64,000 nucleotides of DNA from Hygrophila difformis (GCA_030278955.1 JAOANR010000001.1:39768890-39832889); one strand, 5' to 3'. Shown: positions 44,921 through 57,302, counted from the stretch's first letter. The notes: a model not told the origin generated them from the sequence alone. Made by a program: numbers and translations.

Positions 44921-47421
44921 TCTAGATCCATCTTCTAAAAATCTTGTCAATGCTATTACATACTCCAATGGGCATGATATGAACTTGCATCGCATATATC
45001 GGTAAACCATTCAAGACCGACCTAACAAGAGTCATGCGCCCTGCCTTGTTCAGTAAGAAGGCAGACCAAGTGCTAAGTTTCACCTCAAATTTGCGAATTA
45101 ACCAATCGAAGTGAGAAATCTTTAAGCGCCCATGAATAATAGGAAACCCCAGATAAGTACCAAGGCTCGACGAAGCCTTCACCCCAAGCAAATTATCCAA
45201 CAAGGCACGATCATAGTCTGAAGCATTCGGTGAGCAAAATGCAGTAGATTTGCCGACATTCATGAACAAACCAGACCGAGTACCAAAGCGAGCAAGAATC
45301 TCAGCCATGCAAAGTATACTACCAGCTTCAAAGTCCGCACAAAAAATCAAGTCATCGGCGAACATGAGATGGGAAACTCTTGTGCCGCCATGACTCAGCT
45401 TTAATGGTTTCCAGTTTCCCAATACCGTGGCCTCAAAAATAGTTCTGGATAATTTTTTCCATGACAATAACAAATAGATAAGGCGACAGTTGATCACCTT
45501 GTCGAAGTCCTCTTGGATTAAATAGTATCCAGCGGAGAGCCATTCCATAATATCGAAAAAGTAGAAGAGGTCACACATGTCATAATGAGCTCTCTACATC
45601 CTGCAGGCAAATCAAGTTCAATTAAACAACCTTCCAAAAACTTCCAACTCACCATATCAAAGGATTTAGTAAGATCAATCTTAATAACCGCTGCCTTAGA
45701 ACTTGATCTCGGGCTCTCCAGGGATGCCACAATTTCTTGGAGCAATATTCCATTATCCGAAGTTCCTCTTCCTGGTAAGAAAGCTAACTGATGAGGACCT
45801 ATAACATCACAGAGTACAGGACGCATCCGACGCACCAAGATTTTTGTGATTAGCTTAAAAGCAACATTACACAGAGCCAATGGCCAAAATTGTTTAAGTG
45901 ACCGCGGGAGATCAACTTTCAGGAGAAGACACAGAAAGGCCTGGGCGAGACCATCAGGCAACTTGCGCGTAGAAGCCGTTTCCAAAACCAGATTGGTTGT
46001 AGAATCTCTAAGAGTTTCCCAATACTCCTTGTAGAATGCAACCGGAAAACCATTGGGGCCCGGAGCTGCATAAGATCTCATCGAAACTAAAGCCTCTTCA
46101 ACCTCGCTACTGGTACACTCAGCACTCAAAGCCTGTTTATGAGCTTCCTGAATAGTTGACAGACTAGGTAGATCATTGCCAATAGCATTGAAATCTGGGG
46201 CAGCAAACATGCACGAAAAGTAATCTAATTACATGAGCTTTCAATTCATCTTGGTCCTCAACCTAGCGACCATCTTCCACTTCCAAACCATAGATCTTAC
46301 TTCTTTTCCTACGAATTTTAGTCTTCGCATGAAAATATTCAGTGTTGCAATCACCAACGTGAACCCATGAGTCTCGAGCCTTCTGATACCTTATAAACTC
46401 CTCTTGAAGAAGAACATCAGACAGTTCCCCTTTAACTTCATCATACAGACGCCAAAGCCACAGAATCTACATGGATCAGACGCCTCTCGATACCTGCTAG
46501 TCGATTTTTAAACTTTCTCCTTTTCTCTCTAATATGGCCAAATACTTCTTTATTGAAGATGATCGACTTTTCTCGGATGGCATTTAACGTTGGCATGAGC
46601 TCTCCATTACCTGTCTGCTTACCCTCAAGAATCACATTCGAATAATGACTGTGCTCCTTCCACATGCTCTCCCAGCGGAACGGCCTTGGCGCATGAACAA
46701 CATTCATACTACCACACATCAATTTCAATGGGTAGTGGTCAGAACCTATGCATGGTAAGTGCATGATGCGACCATCATCAAAATAATTTTCCCAAGCAAT
46801 ATTTTCCATCCCTCTATCGAGACGTTTATTAATTCTCCTACCCGTCCCAGCCATACATGACCAGGTAAACTCTGGGCCAATAGTGTGCATATCAATCAAA
46901 TGGCAAAGATCAAATACCTTCCGCAATTCAGCTGCTCGTTCTGCTAAGTGCACACCGCCACTAACTTCAGTTTCATTAGCAATCTCATTCTAGTCGCCCA
47001 AAACCACCCATGGAATGTTTATTTCGCTAACTATTCCTTTAAGAAACTTCCAGTTACTGCGCCTCCTTTGATAGTTAGGGTCGGTATACAAGGCGGTAAA
47101 AGCCCAGCTGCACGAGCCCTTAAGCAGCTCAATGGTAATCATGCGACTATGAGTGTTCTGCACCGTTACTGTGCAAGAGCAAGCAAGGGTTTTTAACACT
47201 CAAATTCCTCCACCCATTACCAAAGCTTCTTGAATGTGCATAGAAGAGTAGCCCATTCGAAGAAAATAAGGCTTCAAGCAAGCAAACTGACCACGAGGCT
47301 CTAGAACGCACAAAATATCCGGCTTATGATCCCTAAGGAGATCACTCATCCATCTTTGAGCCGTCCTACTCATCATACCACAGACATTCCACACAATGAT
47401 AGAAAAATCTTTAAATTCCAT
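44921..47421 (-). pseudogene. LINE 2 ORF2, N-terminal part: endonuclease and reverse transcriptase
   Basis: The product begins MEFKDFSIIVWNVCGM, with the endonuclease motif LEPRG near the start and GSDHYPLKL near 46735. The reverse transcriptase follows: APGPNGFPVAFYKEYW, KAAVIKIDLTKSFDMVSW, then MFADDLIFC with the catalytic ADD near 45355, and the KSTAFCSPN and YLGFPI blocks, ending FRRWI with a TAG where tryptophan is expected. Frame breaks lie near 47200, 46970, between 46440 and 46210, and near 45550. Normal role: nicking target DNA and copying the RNA. The reading continues at 40569 beyond the LTR insertion. Confidence 0.85.
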
Positions 47422-47454
47422 TTAAAGTAAATAGAATCATCAAGCCGCAAGCTA

Positions 47455-48202
47455 CTATACACTTACATCATCCGCATTCACCCAATTATCATCTTCTTTA
47501 GATTCAACATCCTCCAAGAGAGGCGAATAACGACTAGTAATATGATGATCATCCGAGGATTGGGAGTAGTTATCCTCTTGATCATCCACACTAGGTCTCT
47601 TTAGAATTTGAACATGTCGCGTACCCCAGACTCGCTGCACAGGGACAATGGCTAGAGCAGCCGACGTAGAAACCCGCTCCTGGTGAACATATTGGTCGCC
47701 CATTTTAGTTCCCGAGGCGGACGCAACCGCAGATGGTCTGGCAGTTTCCTCCTTATTCACCATCTTGCCTTTTATCTTTTCAGTGGTCCTTGCCAGGGAC
47801 AGACCATCACCCATAGCTGCTGTCTCCGGTTTATGGACAGGACCTGGAACCACATCCGGAGCTGTTACTTCCACTCGAGTTTTTTTAGGACGATTGCGTC
47901 GGCGAAACACCAATCCGATCCCCATAAACCGGTTCCTCGACCGCTCCCCTAGGTACGTCCGAATTTAAACCCTCATTCATAAGTTCATCCTCATTACCAG
48001 GCTTGTCCGAACTCCATCCTCCCCCTCGCCAACCTTCTCCTTACCCTTGCCTTCATTCTCATTATCATGGGAACTTGCATGTGTACAATCCCGATCAAAA
48101 TGTCCATAGCGACCACATTTATAACAAATTAAATGTAAGCCTTCATACGTTACAGGAATCCATTTCCATTAACCCCTAATTTTCAGTAGCTGGTTACGTC
48201 AA
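47455..48202 (-). pseudogene. LINE 2 ORF1, C-terminal part with CCHC knuckle
   Basis: Just inside the copia insertion the minus strand reads WIPVTYEGLHLICYKCGRYGHFDRDC, the zinc knuckle that closes DUF4283-type ORF1 proteins (shown here in two parts: WIPVTYEGLHLI and CYKCGRYGHFDRDC, about 48080-48170). A basic, low-complexity tail follows to 47455, 34 bp before the ORF2 start codon. The 5' half of this ORF1 lies beyond the insertion at 56593-57141. Confidence 0.75.
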
Positions 48203-48890
48203 TGTAGGTCCCCTTTAATATCAAGATTCGGTTATGGATGATGATGCTATGTTCTAACTACGGTTTGTCAAAAGTAGTAAAGAACGCAGCAAATTTGTTA
48301 ACCTAGTTCGGTCCTTCCGACCTACTTCTGGGGGATTCCAATCCAGGCGACCTTTACTAGACTAAAAAACCAAGAACTCAAACACGCTAACAAATGCCTA
48401 ACACATGAAACCAAACTCTACCACTAGATGATCAATCCAGTTGTGCAAACGTCGTTGGGACTCCCTCTCAATACGTCTGTAGGGAACTCACCCTAATTGG
48501 AATCTTCAAAGGCACGATCACTGTTGTCTTTCATCATGGCTTTCATATTGATCGCTGAATTTCTCCAGAACTTCTTGAATGATTGAAGATTGCAATATCT
48601 TCAGATATTCGCCGTGTAAACTCAATCTCTAATCTTGCTCTTCTAATAATTTCTCTATGAATTCTTGAAGAACATTTACAAGACTCTCTCTCTGTAATCT
48701 CTTAGAATGAATGAAAAAGAAATCGCTCAAAAACTTACACAGATTACAGACTCTGCAATATTTAAAAAAATACAATACAAATCACTTATAGCAGAGTTAA
48801 CTGTCTGTCGTCGTTATCAGAATGTACTAACACCTGTAGATCATCTCAATGAAATGTACACGGTTAGGTTGTCAAAGTAGTGTACTAACA
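48203..48890 (-). repeat. 3' LTR of the SIRE-like element
   Basis: On the minus strand it starts TGTTAGTACAC and ends GGGGACCTACA. The adjoining internal sequence, GTAGGGGAGAT, is the polypurine tract. Confidence 0.92.
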
Positions 48891-50602
48891 ATCTCCCCTA
48901 CATTTCATGGAGATGATGATCCATCTCAAAGTGTCTATCTATAATATCAATAATGCAAGCATTAAGCAAAGAAGAACAAAATAGGCACATCGTTACCCAA
49001 ATGTGTCAACATCCTTACCACACCAATACCTCCACCAAAATAGACACCACCAGCAGCCTTTTCTCCCCCTTGATGGATCAAACAACTCCATCCGAAGAGT
49101 CTTCTTCTTCATCAGCAAATGGATTTTGCTCCTCAGAACGAGCTCCACTTGAAGAAGCCTTGCGGGTAGGAGAAAGTGATCCTAGCAGCATACTCACAAT
49201 CTGAGCAATCCATCGCTTGGTGGCTATCGCTTCCTGGCTAATTTTAGTCTGTTTATCACTGAGAATCAGTAATTCAGACTTGATTCGCTGGACAAGATCA
49301 GCGCCAGATGGGTTGGTCCTTCTTTGAAATCATTGTGTTTGTCACGAAGATCAGTAGAAGGTGAATGCACATTGATCTTAATCAGATCATCCTTCTTCAT
49401 TTTGATTCCATTGTGGTGCAGCAAAAGTGTTATAGGAGCAGGGTAGGGTAGACTTGCAGATTTTGTGATCAAATCACGAGTATAACCTAGCATTCTTTTC
49501 AGAACAAGAAGTCCAAAGTTCATTAGTTCAATACCAGAATCAATGCAAAACAAAAGTTTACCCATCTCAAGAGAAGGTTGTGAAGCATTGGATGTCGACA
49601 GAATGTTGGCACGACAAAGATAGAACAGGCAGTGAAACTTCATTGTCATGTCTGAGACGCTGCACTTGTTTCGTCCAAAGTCAAATGCCCTCTCATTCGA
49701 GATAGTGTAAGCAATGTCAGCAGGGGAATGAGGTAGATACTCCAGAGGATCTCTGAGGTCTTCAATGGGAGCAAGTTCTAACAACGAATTGATAACACCA
49801 GGGGTTAGATCAATAAACTTGCCACGAATGTACATCTTACCAAACCAGGGAGATTTTTTTGTTCAGAACACCAGGGTGTAGATTTGCGTAGAACTCTCTG
49901 ACCAAGTTGGAGAGTAAGCTTTGAAGACTCGTGCCCATTTCAGTAAATGCCTCTCTTCAAGAAATTCATCAAACCCTATTTCGGTGTAAGTGTTGTGAAC
50001 AAATGTCTCTTGTGGAATAAACTTCCTGTTGACAAGATCCTTTGTGCCAAACAACATCATCTCTTTAGAAAAATAGGTCATATTGAACGGCTTTTGAGAT
50101 AGCAAATCCCTTTGTGACTTCTCTGGTGTCCTGCGCGTCCTGGGTCATTTGGCCGCTGTGCCAACATCGCTTGTTGAAGAGCTTCTCTTCTTCTGTGTGG
50201 ATCTGGTAGGAGGTCGTCGAACCTCTGTTTTGACTCCTGCTTGATTAGGAACCTCTGGTTCATCGTGTGGTAGAATGTTGTCATCTTCAGCATGAACATT
50301 TTCCGCTCCAGTTTCAGTGGGATTAGGGGGTTTTCAGTAGGATTCTCAGTAGGTTCTCCTGTAGGGTTTTGAGGAGGGTTTGGAGGTGGATTTCGAGGAG
50401 GAGAAGGAAACATAGTGATCAAAGGCTCAGCGTTTTCAGCAAACTCGGTAGTAGTTTGAGCAGTGTTTTTGGCAGTGGCATTTGGTTCCTCAACAACATT
50501 CTCAGAGGGATTTGGGGTTTCTGAGGTAATAGGAGGTTCCGAGGTAGTTGGGGCTTGATCGGAAACTTTCTCGGGATGGTTTGTAGAGGAAGACGAAGCC
50601 AT
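48891..50602 (-). pseudogene. Third ORF region of the SIRE-like element (env position)
   Basis: Downstream of RNase H, on the coding strand, a frame starts MASSSSTNHPEK at 50600. It opens with a Ser/Thr/Pro-rich stretch, including a PPRNPPPNPP-type proline block, then an RFDDLL segment. After a frame break it continues with RKFIPQETF and LLKWARVFKAYSPTW (50105-49863), and after another break with MYIRGKFIDLTPGVINSLLELAP (split here: MYIRGKFIDLTPG, VINSLLELAP; 49835-49266). An acidic C-terminal tail (FADEEEDSSDG) lies near 49100. The middle and last blocks read like the plant transposon protein family often called Transposase_32 (PF20167, recalled and not searched). SIRE elements carry an env-like ORF here, also with proline-rich text. 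I see no clear membrane segment. Confidence 0.6.
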
Positions 50603-50884
50603 AGTGTCGTATTTCTGCAAACTCAAACTCAAGACTAAAATATGGTAAGATTGAAACACAAACTACTGATATAAAGAAAGAAAAACGAAGACGAAGAGGC
50701 GAGAGAAAAAGAACAAGAGTGACAGTTTCCTCTTTGACGTGCGACGTGAGTGTCAGTTTGCAGTCATCATTACTAAAAGGACGACGGTTTCTTCAACCTT
50801 ATCGGAAAAGTATTTTGGGCCTGAAAATTCTCATGGGCTAGATCAAGTGTAAATTATGTAAAATAAACATAAACAAGAACAAAT

Positions 50885-52441
50885 TTAACAAGAATAACAA
50901 AGGCCCATAATAGATCTTAGTGTTTCAAACCTTTCACCGTCGAGTGCTTTAGTAAGGATGTCAGCACGTTGTTCTAACGTCCCGATGTGTTCAATATTGC
51001 ACACATTGTCTTCTATCAAGTCTCTTATAAAATGATACCTTATATCAATATGTTTGCTGCGATTATGAAGAACAGGGTTCTTTAAGATGTTAATCGCGCT
51101 GGTATTATCACAATAAACCTTCAAACCTTCCTTCTTAACTCCATATTCATCAAGAATTTGCTTCATCCACATTAACTGAGAACAACAAGTAGATGCTATA
51201 TATTCAGCTTCTGCTGTAGAGAGTGCTACTATGTTCTGTTTCCTAGAAAACCAAGACACTAGGTTGTTCCCAAGATAAAAACATCCTCCACTTGTTGATC
51301 TTCTGTCATCATAACATCCTGCCCAATCTGAATCTGTATATCCAATTAAGTCCAAATCAGATCTCTTAGAAAACCATATTCCCATACCAATAGTTTCTTT
51401 GATGTATCTCATAATGCACTTGACTGCTTTAAGATGAGACTCCTTTGGATTTGATTGAAATCTTGCACACACTCCAATGCTAAAAGAAATATCAGGTCGA
51501 GTAGCAGTAAGATAAAGTAGACTTCCAATCATACTTCTATACAAATTTTGATCTACCTTGTTTCCTTGATCATCCTTAGAAAGCTTCTGCTGTTGTCCTT
51601 GCGGTGTTCTAGCAACTTTACTATCTTGAAGATTAAATCTCTTAAGCATGTTGAGAGCATACTTCTCTTGACTTAAAAAGATTCCTTCATTCTGTTGTTT
51701 CACTTGTAATCCTAAAAAGTAAGTAAGTTCACCTATCATACTCATCTCAAACTCGGATTGCATTGACTTGACAAAGTCGTTCCTCAGTTGTTCTGATGTT
51801 GCTCCAAAGATGATATCATCTATATATACTTGTGCAACAATCAGATCGTTGTTCTGATGCTTAAAAAACATTGTCTTATCTGCATTACCTCTTTTATACC
51901 TATTGTTGATGAGAAATGTAGACAACCTATCATACCAAGCTCTTGGAGCTTGTTTGAGACCATATAGAGCTCCCTTAACCCGATAGACATGATTAGGTTT
52001 AGATGGATCCTCAAAGCCAGCAGGTTGTGCAACATAGATCTCTTCCTTTATTTTCCCATTGAGAAATGCAGTCTTGATATCGAGTTGATAAAGCTTAAAA
52101 TCCATAGAACAAGCAAAAGCTAAAAGAATTCGAACAGCTTCCATCCTAGCAACTGGGGCAAATGTCTCACCATAATCAATTCCTTCAATCTGAGTGAAAC
52201 CTTGAGCAACAAGACGTGCTTTATTTCTAACAATGTTCCCTTGTTCATCTGTATTGTTCCTAAAAACCCAATTTGTGCCAATCACATTGATGTTTGCAGG
52301 TTGTTCTACCAACTCCCAGACATCATTCCTTTGAAATTGTATCAACTCATCTTGCATGGCTGCTATCCAATATTCATCTGTAAGGGCTTCTGAAACATTC
52401 TTTGGCTCTATCTTAGAAACAAAACAATTCATCCCTGCCAA
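50885..52441 (-). pseudogene. SIRE-like pol, reverse transcriptase and RNase H part
   Basis: An open stretch of 518 codons: WVFRNNTDEQG and KARLVAQGFTQIEGIDY at the start of the reverse transcriptase, KTAFLNGKI, GLKQAPRAWY, then the catalytic YIDD motif near residue 206 (QVYIDDIIFGA). RNase H follows, with TDSDWAGCYDDRRSTSG, STAEAEYIAST and DNTSAINILKN. All key motifs look intact, but the frame is not joined to the integrase part upstream, so it is marked as part of a broken polyprotein. It is the best-kept section of this element. Confidence 0.88.
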
Positions 52442-54083
52442 TTGTCTATAATCAGCTCTCTGGTTCCTTGTTTGTCTCTGAGCATTTGGATCTCCAATAT
52501 ATCTTGTTGTGAATGATGTTTCAGAGCTCTTGGACCTTTCCTCTTATTAGAAACAGAAACTTTAGGACTTGAATCAGTATTATCTGGATTTTGTTCATGA
52601 TCAGCATCTTCATCATCATCAATTGTTATCCCTTCAGACGGTTGTTGACTGGATGTACCAACGACAGGGTTGTCTGAGGCGGTATCAACACTAGGAACTA
52701 TATCATCATCATTCTTTCTAGGTAAAGCATAATTATCCTCAAATAGAACATTTACTGTTTCAGTAACCTTTCTGGATTGAATCAGATAAACTCAATAAGC
52801 TCTTGAGTTATTGGAATAACCCAAAAACCATCATTCTTCAGCTCTAGCATCAAACTTCTTAATTTGCTCTCTATCCCTGTAGACAAAACATTTACATCCA
52901 AAAATATGAAAGTATTTAACAGTAGGAGTGTTACCATTCCAGATTTGATATGGAGTGTTGTTAGTGTGTGGTCTTAACAACACACGATTGATGATGTGAC
53001 ATGCTGTATGAATTGCTTCTGCCCAAAATGATTTGCTAAGGGTACTAGCATGCAGCATTGAACGAGCCATCTCCTGAAGTGTTCTATTCTTCCTTTCAGC
53101 AATCCCGTTCTGTTGTGGAGTCTTTGGGGCTGAGAACTCATGAAAAATTCCATGGTTGTTATAGAAATGTTCAAACTCCTGGTTTTCAAACTCGCGTCCA
53201 TGGTCAGATCTAATTCTTTTAATTTTGACTTGCTTCTCATTCATTAGTTTCAGACTAAGCTTTTCAAAGTGTTGGAATGCTTCATCTTTGCTCCTGAGAA
53301 AACATACCCAAGTAAATCTCGAAAAACCATCAACACAAACTAAAACATACCTCTTGCCATTTAGACTTTCAGTTTCAGTTGGACCCATAAGATCAATATG
53401 AATTAGTTCTAGACAATGATTTGTAGAGATTCCATCAGTCTTCTTATGTTGAGCTCGGGTCTGCTTCCCTTTTGAACAATCAACACAAGTAAGGTCTTTG
53501 TTATTCAGTAGTTTAGGCAGACCTCTGACAGCATCCAAACAACTCAGTTTGTACAAGGTTTGATAGTTGAGATGTCCAAGCCTTTTGTGCCATAAGTTTG
53601 TGAGGTCATCTTTGCTTACAAGTGCTTGTGCCAGATTAGCTTCCAAAGTGTAACAATTGTTCTTTGATCGTTTGCCCTTCATGATATTATCTCTCATGCA
53701 ATCATATACTTGACAAAAATGCTTATTAAAGATAACAAGAGAATCTTCATCACATAATTGACTAATTAAAATGAGAATAGTAGTAAGTCCTTCAACATGA
53801 TAAACTCTAGAAAGTTGAGAGAGTTCACCATCCTTTACATTACCATAACCAGTGATTTTGCTTCTAGCACCATCACCAAATACTACATCTCCACAATCTC
53901 TATCTGTGAAATTGCTTAGTATATCCTTACTACCTGTCATGTGCCTTGAACAACCTGAATCAAATACCACTTTCTGGAACGAGGTTGTTGTTGCGATGAT
54001 AGAACAACTAGGCATTGACTCTCCTTTCTCTTAGGTACCCACTCCATTTGAATTTTGATCTTTTTCTTCAAATCTTCATGGGG
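52442..54083 (-). pseudogene. SIRE-like pol, protease and integrase part
   Basis: The protease motif FDSGCSRHMTG lies near 53960, followed by the pre-integrase region with WHKRLGHLNYQTL and a CVDCSKGKQ knuckle end. The integrase core shows LIHIDLMGP, RSDHGREFENQEF and QQNGIAERKNRT, so D, D and E are present. The open frame runs 54015-52831, then stops; an acidic linker (DDDEDADHEQN-type text) leads to the reverse transcriptase. A frameshift separates it from gag (near 54050) and another from the next part. Confidence 0.88.
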
Positions 54084-55832
54084 TCAGACAACAGGGCGAC
54101 CATTCATGAGATCACGAACAATTCTCATGCAGGTTTCTGCAGTGTGACTAGGTAAACTACAATAGAGATAGTCTCTGCGTTGTTTAGGTGATGTAGAGAT
54201 ATCTTGTTGTGACAGTGAGTTTGATTCTACATTTAGACTTCCACCACTAACAAATAGTCTTCTTCCAGTAGATGCTTGATTTTTGTAGCCAATTCCAGTC
54301 ATATCCTTGTAGCTTTTTCCAATGGATAAAACTTCATCTAATTTGCCTTTCCCTTCAGCCATCTTCTCCAAGTCAGCAACTCGAATTTTCAGTTTGATAG
54401 ATTCCTCCCTGAATAACTCTTTCTCTGTGGTCAAAGTAGTAATCTGAAGTTTCACTTCATCATACTTTCCTTTAAGAATTTTTAGATCATCAACAGCTTT
54501 AAGCTTTTCAGCTTCAACTTTCTCCAAAGTCAGATTGATGTCAGTGAGCTGTTTAGACAACTGCTCATTCTCCTGAACAGCATCATCATACTCCTCTTTA
54601 AGTTCTTCATAGATATCAAATAGTTCTTTGTAGAGACTACCTGATTCAGCTGAAACAATAGAAGAAATGTCAGTAATTAATTGTATTGACTCAGAGTTAC
54701 CTTTAAAAGAGGTAGGGCTGGCATCTCTTGTCATGAATGCAACAACATCTTCATCATCACTTGATTGATCATTTTCAGCTTCATCTCCAGAGTCATCACT
54801 CAAAGTTGCTTGAAGTGCTTTCCCTTTCTTTTTCTTAGCAGTAGGACATTCAGCTCTCACATGGCCTTTTCCTTCACATTCAAAACATATAATCTCAGAT
54901 CATATAATCTCAGAAGATTTATCAGACTTATCAACATCTTTGTCCTTCTTAGATTTTCTGAACTTTCTATCATATTTCTTCTCAAATCTGTTGTTCTGCT
55001 TTTCCGTTGTTACTGGGTTGTCAGGACATCGATTTTTCTTTTAAAATTTCTTGAAATGCTTATTCTGAAGCATCTTTCCAATCCTCTTGGAGAGTAAAGA
55101 AACTTCTTCTTCAGAATCATCAGCATGTTTATCTTCGGCTTTGAATGCAATGTTCTTGTGCGATTTTTCTGAGGCTAAATGATTTATCTCATATGTTTGA
55201 AAAATACCGGCCAATTCCCTCAAGGACATAGTCTTGATCTTCTCAACTTCTTCAAGGGTTGCAACTTTTGTGGAGTACTTCTTAGAAACAGTCCTAAGAA
55301 ATTTCCTAACGAGCTTTGATCCATCAAAAGTCATACCAAGGGCTGTGGCTTGATTCACAATATCTTGAAATCTTCCGAAGTAGGTTGTGATATCCTCATC
55401 ATTTGTCATCCTCAAGCTGTCAAAGATCGATTCTGTACGCTGTAGACGGGTTGTCTTGACATCCTCTGAACCTTTATGTTGAGTTTCCAAGAAATTCCAA
55501 GCTTCGTAGGCAGATGTACAATTGGCGATCATTCTGAATTGCGCTTCATCTATGGCACCGCTGATAGCATTAAGAGCTGTATAATTTGTTGATCTTGCAG
55601 TTCTCTCGGCCTGTGTGAGTTCGGCATTGGTAGCAAGCTGAATTGTTGTTGTAGCTGTTTCTCCTTCACCAGTGCGAACCGCTCTTGTTGGTTGAGTCCA
55701 TGGTTCCAGAACTGAGTCCCAAACACCATCTCCTTGTGCCAAAAGATAATTCCGCATCCTAACTTTCCAATACGCATAATCGTTTCCATCGAACAAAGGC
55801 GAACGAGTGTTAGACGCTCCTTCTCGGCTCAT
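54084..55832 (-). pseudogene. SIRE-like gag with zinc knuckles and coiled coil
   Basis: The frame starts MSREGASNTRSPLFDGNDYA and has a UBN2-type gag domain over the first 210 residues. In the same frame, after a stop at 55041, come a lysine-rich linker and the zinc knuckle CFECEGKGHVRAEC near 54850-54890. A 15-bp tandem duplication (54886-54915) puts a TGA just ahead of that knuckle. Then follow an acidic patch, a long heptad-like coiled coil (about 54640-54330, words such as YKELFDIYEELKEEYDDA) and a second, degenerate knuckle (YCSLPSHTAETC). The layout, knuckle then coiled coil, is typical of SIRE gag. The two stops are the only gag breaks found by eye. Confidence 0.85.
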
Positions 55833-55883
55833 GATTCTTGAATCTTGAATGAATGGATTTTCTCAGTTACGTTAGAGAACTCG

Positions 55884-55895
55884 CTCTGATACCAA
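55884..55895 (-). other. Primer binding site of the SIRE-like element
   Basis: TGGTATCAGAGC on the minus strand, two to three bases inside the 5' LTR: initiator tRNA-Met, as in the other copia element. Confidence 0.9.
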
Positions 55896-55897
55896 TT

Positions 55898-56587
55898 TGT
55901 AGGTCCCCTTTAAAATCAAGATTCGGTTATGGATGTTGATGCTATGTTCTAACTACGGTTTGTCAAAAGCAGTAAAGAACACAGCAAAGTTGTTAACCCA
56001 GTTCGGTCCTTCCGACCTACGTCTGGGGGATTCTAATCCAGGCGACCTTTACTAGACTAAAAAACCAAGAACACAAACACGCTAACAAATGCCTAACACC
56101 TGAAACCAAACTCTACCACTAGATGATCAATCCAGTTGAGCAAACGTCGTTGGGACTCCCCCTCAACATGTCTGTATGGAACTCACCCTAATTGGAATCT
56201 TCAAAGGCACGATCACTGTTTGTCGTTCATCATGGCTTTCATCTTGATCGCTGAATTTCTCCAGAACTTCTTGAATGATTGAAGATTGCAATATCTTCAG
56301 ATATTCACCGTGTAAACTCAATCTCTAATCTTGCTCTTCTAATAATTTCTCTATGAATTCTTGAAGAACATTTACAAGAATCTCTCTCTGTAATCTCTCA
56401 GAATGAATGAAAAAGAAATCGCTCAAAAACCTTACACAGATTACAGACTCTGCAATATTTAAAAAAATACAATACAAATCACTTATAGCAGAGTTAACTG
56501 TCTGTCGTCGTTATCGGAATGTGCTAACACCTGTAGATCGTCTTAATGAAAAGTACACGGTTAGGTTGTCAAAGTAGTGTACTAACA
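55898..56587 (-). repeat. 5' LTR of the SIRE-like element
   Basis: Ends TGTTAGTACAC and GGGGACCTACA as in the partner LTR. Most differences between the two are transitions. Confidence 0.92.
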
Positions 56588-56592
56588 GTCAA

Positions 56593-57141
56593 GTCTAGAG
56601 CGATACAAACTCACGCAAATCTTCCACGAGATGAAGCAGTAGTGCATTTAATAACTCTGGAAGCAAGCACCTAGAGTATGTCTTCCCTATAGTGATGCAT
56701 AGGGATTCCATTCAAACGCGCCCACACAAACATTTTATTAACATGCGTAGTACTTGGATCAAACTCTCTACTCCATGGCATAATAGCCAGATATTGGTCA
56801 AATAGCATCCAAGGTCCACCATTCACTAATCTTTCTCGATCCTCAGCCAAACTAAACTTCACAATAAAGCATCCATACCATACATCAATGATATCCATAC
56901 CACCCTGAGGCTTCCATATACTATTCAGATGATCCTTCAATGTCATTTAACCGACACTAGTGCCCAAAAGCTTCACAACGAGGGCTTCGGCCCACGCCAA
57001 CCCAGCCTCCTTGTCCAACTCTTCATCAATGATGAAATCCGGTATAGATGGATTACCATCTACGTAACTCATACGAATCAACTTTTCTGTGATGAGGTCT
57101 CGCCTAGCAGCAGGTTGTTCCGGGGGAAAGTCTGCCTCCAT
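56593..57141 (-). pseudogene. LINE 2 ORF1, N-terminal DUF4283 part
   Basis: Starts MEADFPPEQPAARRD, reaches ALVVKLLGTSVG, hits a TAA where tyrosine is expected, then continues in the same frame with LKDHLNSIWKPQGGMDIIDV, FIVKFSLAEDRERLVNGGPW and FVWARLNGIPMHHYRED. This is the DUF4283 domain of plant LINE ORF1. A frameshift and a TGA follow in the RGRFA-stop-VCIALDLT stretch just before the copia insertion. The protein normally binds element RNA. Confidence 0.82.
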
Positions 57142-57302
57142 CTTATCTTGCGTAAGGGCTTACGCAAAGGTGGCAGCCCGGCCGCCCGGATCATGAAGGG
57201 AAGGAGATGCATGCGGCAGCGCTGTGGGCACGGGGGAGAGAGAACCCTAGGCATATCTTTTTTTTTTGAATAATTAGTTAATATGTTGAATATTATGGAA
57301 TT

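Larger units (their letters stand above)
48203..56587 (-). mobile_element. SIRE-like Ty1/copia retrotransposon with a third ORF region
   Basis: Two LTRs of about 690 bp, TSD GTCAA (48198-48202 and 56588-56592), primer site and polypurine tract are all present. The order on the minus strand is gag, protease, integrase, reverse transcriptase, RNase H, then an extra ORF region before the 3' LTR. The LTRs differ at roughly 26 positions plus two indels, close to 3.8 per cent, so it is clearly older than the Tork-type element. Gag and the protease-integrase part carry frame breaks, so it is inactive. Gag style, coiled coil and extra ORF fit the SIRE lineage. Confidence 0.92.
36987..57288 (-). mobile_element. 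LINE 2: L1-type element hosting three LTR insertions
   Basis: With the insertions at 38081-40081, 40570-44915 and 48203-56587 taken out, about 5.6 kb remains in the order ORF1 (DUF4283, CCHC), ORF2 (endonuclease, reverse transcriptase, zf-RVT, RNase H) and a short A tail (eight T on the plus strand at 36985-36992). A 14-bp duplication, AATATTATGGAATT, flanks it at 36973-36986 and 57289-57302, as expected for target-primed insertion. The nonsense codons and frameshifts, listed below, show that it is dead. It appears full-length. Confidence 0.85.
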
